This document shows, piece after piece, positions 45,514 to 53,080 of a stretch of DNA of 58,378 nucleotides. The stretch spans positions 1 through 58,378 of the forward strand of contig NZ_JADOGI010000043.1 of assembly GCF_015645445.1 (NCBI RefSeq), written 5' to 3'. How positions within the stretch are numbered: position 1 is the stretch's first letter; each line of letters begins with the position of its first letter. The DNA comes from Nonomuraea cypriaca (GTDB taxonomy: Bacteria > Actinomycetota > Actinomycetes > Streptosporangiales > Streptosporangiaceae). The position numbers were made by a program, and so were the translations under genes. A model generated the notes under the pieces. That model was not told where the DNA came from. It saw nothing but the letters and a program-made list of their open reading frames with translations, and searched no databases.

Positions 45514-46536
45514 GTGTCCAACGTCGTTGAATTCAACCCGGAACGCCGTACCCGGCGACGAACGAGCGCGGCATCCCGCGCAATCCCCGTACCTCGCGGG
45601 GCCGCGCTCCCCGCCTGCCTGGATTCGTGGCGGCTCGCCCTTGAATCGGCGAACAAGGCGTCCAAGACGATCCGCAGTTACACGGACGTCGCCACCATGT
45701 TCATCACCTACCTGAACGACAATTCCCTGCCGTGCGATGCCGAAGGCGTGAAAGCGGAACACGTCCGCGCATTCCTCGTACGGGAACGACACCGCACATC
45801 CCCCGCGTCCGCGGACGTGTGTTTCCGCAATTTGCGGGTGTGGTTCAACTGGATGTGTAGCGACGAGATCCAGGAGCGCACCACCAGCTCGCCGGTGCTC
45901 AAAGTCGACCGGCCCCAGGTGGCCAGGAAGGTCCGCGAGTACATCGGCGAGGACGAGCAGCGCCAGCTCCTGGCCACCGCGGGCAGCAACAGCTTCGAGG
46001 ACCGGCGGGACCGGGCGTTGATGACGATCTTGTACGACTCGGGGCCGCGCGCCTCCGGAATCATGAACGTCCGCTACACGCCCCGGGATCCGGACGGGAA
46101 CGAGGTCGATCTGCGCGGCCGGCGGCTCCGCATCACGCTGAAGGGCGGCGATCAGCACTGGCTTCCGCTCGGCTCCCGGGCCGCCCAGGCGCTCGACCGG
46201 TACATCCGGGCCAGGAGCGCACACAGCCGCGCTCTCACGTCGCCGTGGCTGTGGCTGGGCATCCAGGGAAGGAACACGGCGCACATGAGCCCCGAAGGGC
46301 TCAGGGACATGCTGACGCGGCGGGGCGAGCTGGCCGGGATCCGCGGGAAGGTGCACCCGCACCGGTACCGCGGTACGGCTGCCCACGAGCTGCTGAAGGC
46401 GGGCGCGAGCGACAGCGACGTCCAGAGCATCATGGGCTGGAAGACGAGGGAGATGGTCGACCACTACGCCGGCGACCTGGCGGCCGAGCGCGCGCGGGAA
46501 GTTCACGCCCGACTATCGCCGGCGGACAGGATCTAG
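45514..46536 (+). CDS. int: Tyrosine integrase/recombinase
   Basis: 340 residues from the GTG at 45514. A SAM-like core-binding domain (SWRLALESANKASKTIRSYT) is followed by the catalytic domain: R179 (SGPRASGIMNVRY), Lys in LKGGDQHWLPLG, H283-x-x-R286 (HPHRYRGTAAH) and Y318 (MVDHYAG). The usual second His is replaced by Trp (GWKTRE), as in some other recombinases. XerC/D-like in size. It presumably inserts the right element near the adjacent tRNA-Arg, though the exact site is not visible. Confidence 0.88.
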   Translation: MSNVVEFNPERRTRRRTSAASRAIPVPRGAALPACLDSWRLALESANKASKTIRSYTDVATMFITYLNDNSLPCDAEGVKAEHVRAFLVRERHRTSPASADVCFRNLRVWFNWMCSDEIQERTTSSPVLKVDRPQVARKVREYIGEDEQRQLLATAGSNSFEDRRDRALMTILYDSGPRASGIMNVRYTPRDPDGNEVDLRGRRLRITLKGGDQHWLPLGSRAAQALDRYIRARSAHSRALTSPWLWLGIQGRNTAHMSPEGLRDMLTRRGELAGIRGKVHPHRYRGTAAHELLKAGASDSDVQSIMGWKTREMVDHYAGDLAAERAREVHARLSPADRI

Positions 46537-46538
46537 CG

Positions 46539-46780
46539 CGATGACGGATCCGTCATCGACCCAATCGGCCGCCTGAGCTGGGAAAACAGGCTACACCGCA
46601 TCAAGATCGTGACGGATGACAGTTTCTCTCCGGTTCCCCCCTTACGCGTGTGTGCGCGCACGTGTACGTGCGCACGCAATGAGGTGAACGGGAAGGAAAC
46701 TGTCATCCGTCACAGCCATGATCGCTTAGGCGGTGTTTGTGCAGGTGGGGGCGTGTTTCCTGGCTGTGACGGATCTGTCA
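46539..46780. repeat. TGACGGAT-family repeats and long inverted repeat
   Basis: CGATGACGGATCCGTCATCG (46539-46558) is a perfect 20-bp palindrome. GTGACGGATGACAGTTTC (46609-46626) has a perfect inverted copy at 46696-46713, 69 bp apart. Near the centre lies an inner inverted repeat (GCGCACGT/ACGTGCGC, 46656-46673). TGACGGATCTGTCA lies at 46767-46780, and a further TCCGTCA is near 47120. The region 46537-47171 has no supported gene. This fits a replication origin, arm-type integrase sites or a control region. Confidence 0.88.
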
Positions 46781-47312
46781 TGGTGGCTGCGATGTTGGCG
46801 GGGGCGGCGTGACGTTCCGTACTCGCCGGGAAGTATCTTGACTTGTGTCCGAATCGTGCGTGACTTAACGGGGTTACTTCGTTACGATTCGGGGTCGGAT
46901 GGAGCTGCAGCTCCTGGCAGGCACCCTCAAGCACCCGCACGGCGGAGAGGGGGACCTGGCATCCAGGCAGCGGTGCCCTTCCTGCCGTGCGGGGCTGCGG
47001 AGCTTCGACCTTGGTGGCGCGAGGTCGACGCCCGCAAACCTCGCTACCCGGGCAGGTATCCGCCCTATCCGGCGGGTTACGTTCTTCTAACTGCCAGGAA
47101 ATAGGCAGGAAAGACTTATCCGTCATTTCGGGACAAACCGAAACCTGACAGGCGGTCATATATCGCGGAGCGTGACCGACCCGATTGTTCGCGTTCAAGG
47201 TCGAAAACGGGTCAAACGCAGCTCGAAATCCCATCTTCCGACACGCCGGGACAATCACGTACAGTTACCTGGCCGCTGCCTGGAAACACGGCAAACCGGC
47301 CTGTCAACGCTG

Positions 47313-47702
47313 ATGGGCCGATGGGGGAAGGACAAACCCAACTTGGCCCGACGACGCACCCTCACCTGGACCGCGACCTCCAGCACCATCCTGCTCTGGA
47401 CGGCAACAGTCGCATCAGCCCTCACTGGATTCGGCACCGACCGGCTCCATGCCACGCTTCTTGTTGGATCGTTCCTAGCGGCGGTCGCCACCATGGCCCT
47501 GCTAAAAATGCTGTTCGCGGAGGCGCAGATTTCCCGCGTCTCGGAGGATCTGCGGGATACGGTCCACCAGGCCGCCGACGAGTTCCACACCGCGGTCGAG
47601 GTCCTACGCCAGGACCGTCAGGCGATCGTTGCGATGCGGACGCTCGCCGCCGAACTGGTGGCCGCCCGGCAAGCCCGGCAGAAGCAGGATCAGCCGGCTT
47701 AG
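47313..47702 (+). CDS. Small two-helix membrane protein
   Basis: 129 residues from the ATG at 47313; an upstream start at 47172 would give 176, with an unusual basic N-terminus. Two membrane helices (about 20-42 and 50-70: STILLWTATVASALTGFGTD; TLLVGSFLAAVATMALLKML) precede a cytoplasmic helical coiled-coil-like tail (DLRDTVHQAADEFHTAVEVL). The start codon is uncertain as neither site has a clear ribosome site. Convergent with the repressor gene, overlapping by 4 bp at their ends. Function unknown. Confidence 0.6.
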   Translation: MGRWGKDKPNLARRRTLTWTATSSTILLWTATVASALTGFGTDRLHATLLVGSFLAAVATMALLKMLFAEAQISRVSEDLRDTVHQAADEFHTAVEVLRQDRQAIVAMRTLAAELVAARQARQKQDQPA

Positions 47703-48253
47703 GTGCTGGATCCTCGGCGGCTACGGGCCGTTTCGGCGGCTTCCCCGCCGATGGCCGTCGAGGAATCCACGCCATCATCCTGATCGCCGTACCGGGTGAG
47801 CTTGAGCTCCTCCGGTTCGGCCAGGCCGAGAATCACCAGGACGTCGCCCAGGGTCCGGCCGACCTCCTCGCCGGCCTCGCGGAGCGCTTCGATCTGCTGC
47901 TCCGTCAGCTGGCGTTGAAAGTCCTTCACCTGGACGAGCATCACACCGCCGGGTCCTTGCACGACAAGGTCGACGCCAGAGTCTGGGGGGCCGGCCATGG
48001 CGGTTTCGTAGCCCGCCAGGTGTAGTGCTTCATCGAGCGGCATGCCGATCCCGTCGGCGATCTTTTTCACCGTTCGGACGATCGGCCGTTTGGTGTTCCT
48101 CTCAAGACGGTCGTAGGTCACTCGGCCGATCCGGAGACGGTTCAGGACGAAGTCGTACTTGGATTCGCCGCCGAACTTGGTGGCGCGCGCCCGCTCAGCG
48201 GCTAGCCAGAGTGGGCGGCCTGGCGGCCCGCTGTATCGGCCCTGGTCCGTCAT
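47699..48253 (-). CDS. XRE-type repressor-like regulator
   Basis: 184 residues from the ATG at 48253. An XRE helix-turn-helix occupies residues ~30-85 (VLNRLRIGRVTYDRLERNTK, then RPIVRTVKKIADGIGMPLDE). The C-terminal half is variable with an acidic, helical segment (QQIEALREAGEEVGRTL). It is divergent from the early operon, as a phage repressor would be. Its start codon lies inside a 10-bp repeat unit (CATGTACCGC), so whatever binds the array should control this gene. Confidence 0.75.
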   Translation of the reverse strand: MTDQGRYSGPPGRPLWLAAERARATKFGGESKYDFVLNRLRIGRVTYDRLERNTKRPIVRTVKKIADGIGMPLDEALHLAGYETAMAGPPDSGVDLVVQGPGGVMLVQVKDFQRQLTEQQIEALREAGEEVGRTLGDVLVILGLAEPEELKLTRYGDQDDGVDSSTAIGGEAAETARSRRGSST

Positions 48254-48400
48254 GTACCGCATTGAATCACAGTGCTTCAAAACCCGCCTAGTTAGAGGTT
48301 GTAAACCCTCACTGCTTCGCCATGCTTTTGCATGCTTCGTATTGCATCATCTTCGCTCGCTGTGTACCGTCTTGCTTCGTAATGCTCCGCGTTGATCGAT
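48241..48400. repeat. Main 10-bp phased TGYWYC array
   Basis: Units of 10 bp, each with a TGYWYC-like core at the third base, start at 48243 (TGGTCC), 48253 (TGTACC), 48263 (TGAATC), 48273 (TGCTTC), then after a 30-bp gap 48313 (TGCTTC), 48323 (TGCTTT), 48333 (TGCTTC), 48343 (TGCATC), 48353 (TCGCTC, weak), 48363 (TGTACC), 48373 (TGCTTC), 48383 (TGCTCC) and 48393 (TGATCG). The frame is kept across the gap. The array runs from the repressor start codon to 13 bp before the first early gene. Confidence 0.92.
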
Positions 48401-48412
48401 GTTCGAGGTTTC

Positions 48413-48607
48413 ATGCTGACGATTCCCGACGTGTGCGCCCGGCTCCGGGTGAGCCGGTCCACCGTCCTGCGCAAGCTCCACACCGGCCAGCTCGCCGGCG
48501 AGAAGAGGCACGCCTGCGGCAGCCTCTGCAGCGCCCCCAAGTCCTGCAAGCAGGGCGAGTGGCGGATCTCGGAGGCCTCCGTGAAGGCGTCCGAGGGGGC
48601 GCGCTGA
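48413..48607 (+). CDS. Excisionase-like HTH protein
   Basis: 64 residues from the ATG at 48413, with GAGG a few bases upstream. The body LTIPDVCARLRVSRSTVLRK then LHTGQLAGEK is a HTH_17/excisionase-type winged helix. Two inner cysteine pairs (HACGSLCSAPKSCKQGEW) replace the usual wing and may bind metal. It is the first gene after the 10-bp array and probably the recombination directionality factor of this element. Stop overlaps the next start (TGATG). Confidence 0.75.
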   Translation: MLTIPDVCARLRVSRSTVLRKLHTGQLAGEKRHACGSLCSAPKSCKQGEWRISEASVKASEGAR

Positions 48608-48903
48608 TGGCGACCGCCGAGCGGCGCCGGCAGGCCGCGCTGATCGCCGTCCACACGTCGTGGGCGAACACCACCGACCGTGCCGCCCGCACCGCGGCCG
48701 CCACCGCCGCGTCCCCCGTGTCGCTCGACTACTGGGAGGCCAAGTTGCGTGCGGAGGGGCGGGTGCGGGAGGAGGACATCCCGGCCGCCGCAGTCAACGC
48801 GCGAGCCGCGGAGATGCGGCGCCGCGCCCTCAAGTCGGCCGACGCCCGGCGCCGCAACAAGACCGCCAAGCAGGACGCGGCCCGCCTGGCCGCGTCCGCG
48901 TAA
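48607..48903 (+). CDS. Hypothetical helical protein
   Basis: 98 residues, very Ala/Arg-rich and helical (DRAARTAAATAASPVSLDYW; NARAAEMRRRALKSADARRR). No motif recognised. Lies between two small DNA-binding protein genes of the early operon. Confidence 0.6.
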   Translation: MATAERRRQAALIAVHTSWANTTDRAARTAAATAASPVSLDYWEAKLRAEGRVREEDIPAAAVNARAAEMRRRALKSADARRRNKTAKQDAARLAASA

Positions 48904-48926
48904 CCCCCAACCCGAGAGGAGGAACC

Positions 48927-49115
48927 ATGCCCGAGACGCAGACCGCTGACCGGATGCTCAGCCGCAAGGACGTGGCCACCATGTGCGGCGTCGACCCGAT
49001 CACCGTCACCCGCTGGGCCAACGCCGGCAAGCTCACCAGCCTGCGCACCGCAGGCGGACACCGACGCTACAAGGAGTCCGAGGTGCGCAACCTGATGGCC
49101 GGGAGCCCGGCGTGA
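48927..49115 (+). CDS. BldC-like MerR-fold DNA-binding protein
   Basis: 62 residues after a strong AGAGGAGG site. MLSRKDVATMCGVDPITVTR, then WANAGKLTSLRTAGGHRRYK and ESEVRNLMAG is nearly a full match to the developmental regulator BldC of Streptomyces, including the WAxAGKLTS(I/L)RTxGGHRRY helix and wing. BldC binds direct repeats as a head-to-tail cooperative multimer. Here the protein is encoded next to promoters holding 10-bp phased direct repeats, so it is the leading candidate for the array-binding protein (inference). Confidence 0.9.
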   Translation: MPETQTADRMLSRKDVATMCGVDPITVTRWANAGKLTSLRTAGGHRRYKESEVRNLMAGSPA

Positions 49116-49339
49116 CCTTCAAAGACCTCCAGCCCGGCCAGCTCGCACGCATCCCGCGCATCCACGCCCGCCCCGGCGAGCTCGCGCCCGTCGTCCGCGT
49201 CGAGGCCGACATGCACCCGTGCACCGACGGATTGTGCGCCTGCCTGATCACCTTCGGCCGCGAGATCGAGACCGGCCACCTCAACCCGTACCACCGGCCG
49301 GCGGATTTCGCGGTCGTCGCCATCACCCCCGCAGCCTGA
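49112..49339 (+). CDS. Small hypothetical protein
   Basis: 75 residues from the GTG overlapping the previous stop. MTFKDLQPGQLARIPRIHAR then VEADMHPCTDGLCACLITF has three cysteines close together, which may bind a metal. No family recognised. Part of the coupled early operon. Confidence 0.55.
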   Translation: MTFKDLQPGQLARIPRIHARPGELAPVVRVEADMHPCTDGLCACLITFGREIETGHLNPYHRPADFAVVAITPAA

Positions 49340-49349
49340 GGAGGCCGCC

Positions 49350-49751
49350 TTGATACGCAACATTCACGTCCACTACCTGCGCGACCAGGTCGACCAGGCC
49401 GAACGCGACCTGGCCGGGTGGCGGTTCCTCCTGTCGCAGGCCGAGCAGGGGGAGCGCGCCGCCACCGTCATGCCCGACCCGCTCATGCCGGTCAACCAGC
49501 CGTGGCCGGCCCCGCCCGCCAGCGCGGCGGCGCCGCGGTCGTCGACGCCCCTGTTCGACGCCGCGGCCGCCAACGGGTCCGGGCTGCCGCACGGGCGCGA
49601 CCCGTACCCGACCAGCGTGCTGCCGCCGATCGACGGGAGCACGCTGCCGCCCAACCAGGAGAACGCGCTGGGGACGATCGGCGCCGAGCACGACGCCTAC
49701 AGCCAGACGTCGAAGGCCGTCAAGGAGGATCAGAAGTGGCGGGCATCATGA
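49350..49751 (+). CDS. Coiled-coil hypothetical protein
   Basis: 133 residues from the TTG at 49350, which follows GAGGAGG. A short coiled-coil (DQVDQAERDLAGWRFLLSQA) is followed by a long Pro/Ala-rich, low-complexity region. No function is apparent. Its stop overlaps the next ATG. Confidence 0.55.
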   Translation: MIRNIHVHYLRDQVDQAERDLAGWRFLLSQAEQGERAATVMPDPLMPVNQPWPAPPASAAAPRSSTPLFDAAAANGSGLPHGRDPYPTSVLPPIDGSTLPPNQENALGTIGAEHDAYSQTSKAVKEDQKWRAS

Positions 49752-50119
49752 CCGGGCCCGAACACTACCGCGAGGCCGAACGACTTCTGGCCATGCAGGA
49801 CGTGGTCAACAAACTGCCCCACGCGGACATCGCGATGATCCAGCAGCAGGCGCAGGTGCACGCGACGCTCGCCCACGCGGCCGCCACGGCGCTCACCGGT
49901 CCGTCCGCCGTCTACGACGACGACCCGGAGATCAAGGCGTGGGTCGAGGTTGCCGGGACGAAGCCGCCCGCCGACCCCGACCCGGAAGCCGCCCCTGAGG
50001 TGCTGGCCGCGCTGACCGAGACGCTCGGCGAGGCCCTGTGCCACGACCCGGCGTTCGACCCCGAGCAGATCGCGCGCAGCGTCCTGGCCGCCTTCACCGT
50101 AGAGCGGAGGCGGCCGTGA
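49748..50119 (+). CDS. Hypothetical protein of the early operon
   Basis: 123 residues. The N-terminal half is helical (YREAERLLAMQDVVNKLPHA) and the rest acidic with a Pro-rich turn. Seen in phage early regions as a small protein before recombination genes; no motif to assign a role. Confidence 0.6.
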   Translation: MTGPEHYREAERLLAMQDVVNKLPHADIAMIQQQAQVHATLAHAAATALTGPSAVYDDDPEIKAWVEVAGTKPPADPDPEAAPEVLAALTETLGEALCHDPAFDPEQIARSVLAAFTVERRRP

Positions 50120-50388
50120 CCGCGGCCGCGTTGTTCGCGCTCGCCGTCGCAGCCCTCGCTGTGCTGCTCGGCGTCGAGGCTGTCCGGAAACGCCGCTGGC
50201 TGGAGGCCGGCATCTGCGGCGGCTCCGTCCCGGCCGCCGTGTTCCTGGCCGTCGCAGCCAGCGAGCCCGCCATCCCGCTGTGGCTGGTGCTGTTCGTGGC
50301 CTGGCTTGTGGTTGTGCTGCTCGGCCTCGCCTGCTGGTCGCTCATCCGCGCCGTCGAAAAGGCGCGCACCGGCGAGGACACGCGGTGA
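50116..50388 (+). CDS. Small membrane protein
   Basis: 90 residues with hydrophobic segments at about 1-20 and 50-75 (ALFALAVAALAVLLGVEAV; PLWLVLFVAWLVVVLLGLAC). Starts at a GTG overlapping the preceding stop. Typical small inner-membrane protein of actinophage early operons. No function known. Confidence 0.65.
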   Translation: MTAAALFALAVAALAVLLGVEAVRKRRWLEAGICGGSVPAAVFLAVAASEPAIPLWLVLFVAWLVVVLLGLACWSLIRAVEKARTGEDTR

Positions 50389-50786
50389 CGCTTCTCGGAG
50401 TGTTCCCGGGGCCGCGCGCGTGGACAGTCCAGCTGCCGTCCGGCATGGAGTTGTTGAACGCCAACCAGCGGCTGCACTGGCGGGTGCGTTCGGCCCGCAC
50501 CAAACTCGTCCGCGGCGAGGCCGCCTCGCTGGCACGCCAGCAGAAGATCCCCACCCTGGGCCGGGCGCACATTGTGGGCGAGTACCGGCCGCCGGACCGG
50601 CGCCGCCGCGACGTCGCCAACCTGTACCCGTCGTTCAAGGCGGCCATCGACGGCCTGGTCGACGCCGCGGTACTCGAAGACGACGACGACACCCACCTGG
50701 TCGGCCCCGACATGCGCCTCGGCCAGGTGGCGGCCGGCGGCCAGCTGGTGCTCCACATCACCGAACTACCGAAGGAGGGCACGTGA
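50385..50786 (+). CDS. rusA: RusA-like Holliday junction resolvase
   Basis: 133 residues. The RusA pattern is present: MELLNANQRLHWRVRSA near the N-terminus, the conserved DRRRRDVANLYPSFKAAIDG with D-x-x-N and the Asp in AIDGLVDA, and VLEDDDDTHLVG with the final acidic pair. Members cut four-way junctions to help phage replication and packaging. Coupled to both neighbours by GTGA overlaps. Confidence 0.88.
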   Translation: MTLLGVFPGPRAWTVQLPSGMELLNANQRLHWRVRSARTKLVRGEAASLARQQKIPTLGRAHIVGEYRPPDRRRRDVANLYPSFKAAIDGLVDAAVLEDDDDTHLVGPDMRLGQVAAGGQLVLHITELPKEGT

Positions 50787-51073
50787 CGGCGCCCAGAGTC
50801 GAGGTGGAGTGCGCGTGCTGCGGCGGGACCGGCCTGCACCAGGGCCGCGCCCTCTGCCACGCCTGCTACCAGTGGCACCACGAGAACGGCACCCTCCACA
50901 AATACCCGCAGCTCCACACGTGGTTGGAGACCTTGGCGCGGATCGCAGACTTCGCCGAACTGCGCGGGCGCGGCCTGTCGGTGCGGAGGGCGTCCGCCGC
51001 GCTCGGGGTGACCGCCCGCTCCGGGCAGCGGTACGAGCAGCGGCTGAAGGCCCGGCAGGCGGTGACATCTTGA
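50783..51073 (+). CDS. Zinc-finger and HTH small protein
   Basis: 96 residues. A zinc-finger (CACCGGTGLHQGRALCHACY) is followed by a helical HTH (RGRGLSVRRASAALGVTARS). This suggests a DNA-binding transcription factor of the early operon. Coupled to rusA by a 4-bp overlap. Confidence 0.65.
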   Translation: MTAPRVEVECACCGGTGLHQGRALCHACYQWHHENGTLHKYPQLHTWLETLARIADFAELRGRGLSVRRASAALGVTARSGQRYEQRLKARQAVTS

Positions 51074-51426
51074 GCGCCGTCGCCGGATGGATCCGGCCGT
51101 GGTATCCGGCCGGGCTGGTCGGCCACATCTCCCGCGACTGCCCCGAACTCTTGAAGCACGTGTCGGAGCCGGTCGATGGGTCCGGCTGGCTCGACCCAGA
51201 CCAGGCCGTCAGGTGCGCGACGTGCATGCCGCCGTGGAACGCCGAATGCCGCGCCTGCCACTCCGTCATGTCGGAGGAGTGGCAGGAGGACGAGCCGTTC
51301 AGCGAGGCCGACGCGAACAGGTGGAAGCGCAAGCACCGGTGCCCGCCGGACGTGCATGTGATCCCCCCGCCCAGGCCGAAGACCTCCCAGACCCCGGCAG
51401 GCCAAGTCCTGCTTCCTCTCCTGTGA
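51070..51426 (+). CDS. Cysteine-rich hypothetical protein
   Basis: 118 residues from the TTG at 51070, overlapping the previous stop. Cys/His motifs lie in the middle (VRCATCMPPWNAECRACHS) and a Pro-rich end. It may bind zinc. Similar small proteins occur in phage-derived regions. The gap to the clamp gene is 11 bp. Confidence 0.6.
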   Translation: MSAVAGWIRPWYPAGLVGHISRDCPELLKHVSEPVDGSGWLDPDQAVRCATCMPPWNAECRACHSVMSEEWQEDEPFSEADANRWKRKHRCPPDVHVIPPPRPKTSQTPAGQVLLPLL

Positions 51427-51437
51427 AGGACCATCCG

Positions 51438-52550
51438 ATGAAGTTCACGATCATGGCGGGGGAGTTGGCCGACGCGGTCGGCTGGGCCTCCCACGCCCTC
51501 CCCAAGCGGGCGCCCGTGCCCGTGCTCGGCGGCATCCTCATCGAGGCCGGCGACGACGGTGTCGAGCTGTCCGCTTACGACTACGACACGTCGCGGCGGA
51601 TCGCCGTCGAGCTGGACGCGCCCGCAGTCGCGGGCCGGGTGCTGCTGCCCGGACGCACCCTGTGTGAGGTGGTGAAAGCGTTCCCGAAGAACGGCCTGGT
51701 CGATGTCGCCGTCGACGACCGGGAGGCTGTTCTTCGGTGCGGCCGGTCCGAGTACGGGCTCCCGTTGATGCCGGTCGACGACTTCCCCACTCTGCCGAAG
51801 GTGCCCGAACTGGTGGGCGCCGTCGACTCTAAGGCGTTGGCGGACGCGGTCGCCCACGTCGTGGCTTCGGCCGGTAAGGACAACACGCTGCCGATGCTGA
51901 CGTGTGTGCGCGTCGACGTCGGCGACGGCTGCATCGACCTGGCGGCAACCGACCGGTACCGGATCGCGTGGCGCACCAACCTGCCGTGGGAGCCCGCCCT
52001 CGACGCGGGCGGCCACGGGTTGATGATCCCGGCCCGCGCCTTGCACGACATCGCGCGCAGCCTCCCTGACGGCCAGGTCCAGGTCGGCATCGGCGGCGGG
52101 CTGGCCGCGTTCACCTCGGAGGGCCGAACCACAACGATCGGGCTGCTCGACGACCAGTTCATCGACTACAAGGCGCGCATGAAGGTGGACGCGAAGGTGG
52201 ACGCGAAGGTGACCGCCGAAGTGGACGCCGACGTGCTGGTGAAGGTGGTGAAGCGTGTCGCTTTGGTGGCGGAACGGCACGCCTCGGTCCGGCTGTCGTT
52301 CACCCAGGGCGGGGTGCTGGTGGAGGCGGGCGGCGCCGATGCGGGGCGCGCGGCCGAGCACGTCGACTGCACCCTCGACGGCGACGACATCCGGGTGGGG
52401 TTCACCCCGCAGTACCTGCTCGACGGCCTCCAGGCGGTCGGCGGCGTCGCGAAACTTGAGATGGAGACCTCCACGAAGCCGGTCATGATCACCGGTTCGG
52501 GTGATGCGGGCCTCCGATACCTGGTCGTCCCCATCAGGTTGTCGGCGTGA
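51438..52550 (+). CDS. dnaN: DNA polymerase III beta sliding clamp
   Basis: 370 residues with the three-domain clamp plan. Recognisable pieces: MKFTIMAGELADAVGWASHA, the domain-1 LSAYDYDTSRRIAVE, domain-2 LTCVRVDVGDGCIDLAATDR with the YRIAWR strand, and domain-3 VALVAERHASVRLSF. The C-terminus LRYLVVPIRL is the usual MPIRL-type end. The linker carries a short duplicated stretch (VDAKVDAKVTAEVDADV). It replaces or competes with the host clamp to recruit DNA polymerase to element replication (inference). Confidence 0.9.
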   Translation: MKFTIMAGELADAVGWASHALPKRAPVPVLGGILIEAGDDGVELSAYDYDTSRRIAVELDAPAVAGRVLLPGRTLCEVVKAFPKNGLVDVAVDDREAVLRCGRSEYGLPLMPVDDFPTLPKVPELVGAVDSKALADAVAHVVASAGKDNTLPMLTCVRVDVGDGCIDLAATDRYRIAWRTNLPWEPALDAGGHGLMIPARALHDIARSLPDGQVQVGIGGGLAAFTSEGRTTTIGLLDDQFIDYKARMKVDAKVDAKVTAEVDADVLVKVVKRVALVAERHASVRLSFTQGGVLVEAGGADAGRAAEHVDCTLDGDDIRVGFTPQYLLDGLQAVGGVAKLEMETSTKPVMITGSGDAGLRYLVVPIRLSA

Positions 52551-52730
52551 CCGACCAGCACAACACCCCCGACAGGCCGGGGGCGACCATCACCATCACG
52601 ACCCGGGACAGCTCCACCGTCACCACGTCCACATGGTCGACGTGCGCCGGGCGTGGGCGCCTTCGTCGCCTCGTTCCTGGGCGAACCCGCCGCCCGCCAC
52701 ACCGCCACCGTGAAGGAGCCCGCATGCTGA
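52547..52730 (+). CDS. Small ORF with an apparent frameshift
   Basis: Starts at the GTG overlapping the dnaN stop: MTDQHNTPDRPGATITITTR. From about 52650 this frame turns Arg-rich (RGRLRRLVPGRTRRPP) and runs on into the next gene. A +1/-1 frame change there gives the natural-looking sequence VGAFVASFLGEPAARHTATV and a TGA at 52728-52730, overlapping the next ATG as its neighbours do. Coordinates assume that frame change. It may be a programmed frameshift, a sequence error or a real mutation. Confidence 0.45.
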
Positions 52731-53053
52731 TCGACTGGATCCGCACCCGCAGCACCCTGATCGGCGAGTTGGTGGAGGCGCGCGAGCAGGCCGCCGCCGA
52801 AGCCTCCAAGACGGCCGCCATCGCATCCGAGGCGGACCGCTTCCTGGACCTGCTGCGCAAGGAGCAGGCGGCGCACGCGGCCACCCAGCACGCCCTGGAA
52901 GCTCTCGAAGCGGAGGGCCTGGGCGACGTGTTCGACCCCGCCGCGGCGCGCACCCCGGCGCAGGAGCTTTCGGCGATGCGGGCGCACGTCACCGCCTTGG
53001 AGCAGCGCGTGCACCTGCTGCAGCGGGCCAACATGGCGGCCGACCGCCGCTAG
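52724..53053 (+). CDS. Coiled-coil protein
   Basis: 109 residues from the ATG at 52724 with GGAG eleven bases upstream. It is almost wholly helical and acidic/Ala-rich (LIGELVEAREQAAAEASKTA; ALEQRVHLLQRANMAADRR), suggesting a coiled coil. Function unknown. Followed by the array at 53081. Confidence 0.6.
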   Translation: MLIDWIRTRSTLIGELVEAREQAAAEASKTAAIASEADRFLDLLRKEQAAHAATQHALEALEAEGLGDVFDPAAARTPAQELSAMRAHVTALEQRVHLLQRANMAADRR

Positions 53054-53080
53054 ATCGACGCGTGGTGAAGCAAACCGGCG

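Noticed and set aside
46609..46812. Open frame of 67 codons within the gap after int
   Set aside because: Lies across the long inverted repeat, has no ribosome site and no protein-like composition.
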